From: Alphaproteobacteria bacterium
GTDB taxonomy: Bacteria; Pseudomonadota; Alphaproteobacteria; Rhizobiales; JAKIUO01
NCBI GenBank assembly: GCA_024279115.1
Contig: JAJRRW010000030.1
Span: forward strand, 1-44,132
DNA: 44,132 nucleotides
Direction: 5' to 3'
A model generated the notes under the pieces. It did not search any database. It was not told where the DNA came from and was given only the letters and a program-made list of their open reading frames with translations. The translations under genes and the position numbers were made by a program. Positions within the stretch are counted from its first letter, which is position 1. Every line of letters starts with the position of its first letter. Positions 43,872 to 44,132 of the stretch are shown piece after piece.

Positions 43872-44057
43872 CGAATACTTGTTCCTTTTATTGTCATGAA
43901 CCCATTGACCAATAATGCCCCGATTTAGCTGTGCCAGAACACCATCAATCCAACAGCCATGCAAGTCGTTTTTATGACCTCGTATTGCAGCCAATTACAT
44001 TGTGTGATCTGGTGTAATAAATAGTCGAATTCAAAAAAGCTTGCCATTTGAGGATCC
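43872..44057. promoter_or_regulatory. Divergent promoter region between the FHA and kinase genes
   Basis: 186 bases separate the two divergent starts, so both promoters must lie here. The left half is moderately A+T-rich. I see no clear -35/-10 pair nor palindrome to name. Confidence 0.5.
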
Positions 44058-44132
44058 GTGACGAAAAATAACCATCATCCCCTGGCCTTACCGGTCGGAA
44101 CTGAACTTGTCGGCGATTATGTGATCACCAAA
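44058..44132 (+). CDS. Start of a Ser/Thr protein kinase, 3' end outside window
   Basis: GTG at 44058 is preceded by GAGG five bases upstream. The 25 codons read (V/M)TKNNHHPLALPVG, then TELVGDYVITK, and run off the window. The LPVGTxLVGDYVITK opening is typical of bacterial Hanks-type kinases, where the next residues would be the glycine-rich loop. It lies divergent from the FHA/PP2C genes, which fits a kinase-phosphatase-FHA unit. Identification rests on 25 residues and context. Confidence 0.6.
   Translation, partial: MTKNNHHPLALPVGTELVGDYVITK

Noticed and set aside
7999-44132. TerY-P-type tellurite/phosphorylation triad (TerC, vWA, PP2C, kinase)
   Set aside because: The TerC gene is about 26 kb from the first vWA gene, and the vWA proteins carry signal peptides, unlike cytoplasmic TerY. 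No other ter genes are present.
1-44132. CRISPR array, rRNA or tRNA genes, prophage
   Set aside because: I saw no regularly spaced repeats with unique spacers, no tRNA T-loop with matching arms, and no phage structural or integrase genes.

Overview
The window comes from an alphaproteobacterium. The evidence is a MucR/Ros regulator, an EIIA-Man/HPr pair close to ahcY, a divergent flgB-flgC-fliE / fliO-fliP flagellar arrangement, and a DUF853 HerA-like ATPase. I cannot place it below class. Most genes are chromosomal housekeeping genes. There is no prophage, plasmid or CRISPR signature, and I found no tRNA or rRNA gene.

Layout: 1-2904 holds the end of a coiled-coil protein, a beta-hydroxyacid dehydrogenase and an Lrp-type regulator. 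3073-7010 holds a DUF442 phosphatase-like protein, EIIA-Man, HPr, a methionine-rich membrane protein and ahcY with a foldable leader. 7030-7331 is a MITE-like element followed by a strong terminator. 7342-10930 has TPR, TerC, secreted and EF-hand proteins. 10990-13776 is the flagellar block. 13813-21875 has DinB, MscS, MucR, oligopeptidase B and a membrane-anchored alpha carbonic anhydrase. 21976-29423 has aroC, a second MITE copy, an RNA methyltransferase, dxs, a third small element and the HerA-like ATPase. 29745-34785 has small redox and dioxygenase genes and a roughly 1 kb stretch without genes. 34919-39140 has two exported von Willebrand A (vWA) proteins with repeated C-terminal segments. 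39504-44132 ends in a phospho-signalling cluster: FHA protein, PP2C phosphatase, ArfB, a small Cys-rich protein and a hydrolase on the minus strand, with a divergent Ser/Thr kinase beginning at 44058.

Two observations stand out. First, six genes are broken in 44 kb: aroC by a one-base frameshift, and dxs, fliO, the first vWA gene, the FHA gene and a hydrolase by single in-frame stops. At least three of the stops are best explained as GAA (Glu) to TAA, a G-to-T transversion. Because dxs and aroC are normally indispensable, this points to sequencing or DNA-damage artefact, a mutator lineage, stop suppression, or extra gene copies. Second, two copies of a MITE-like element carry the same 126-bp palindromic core in opposite orientations relative to their flanks, which suggests an invertible or separately mobile core. 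Another inverted-repeat element overlaps the stop codon of the ATPase gene.
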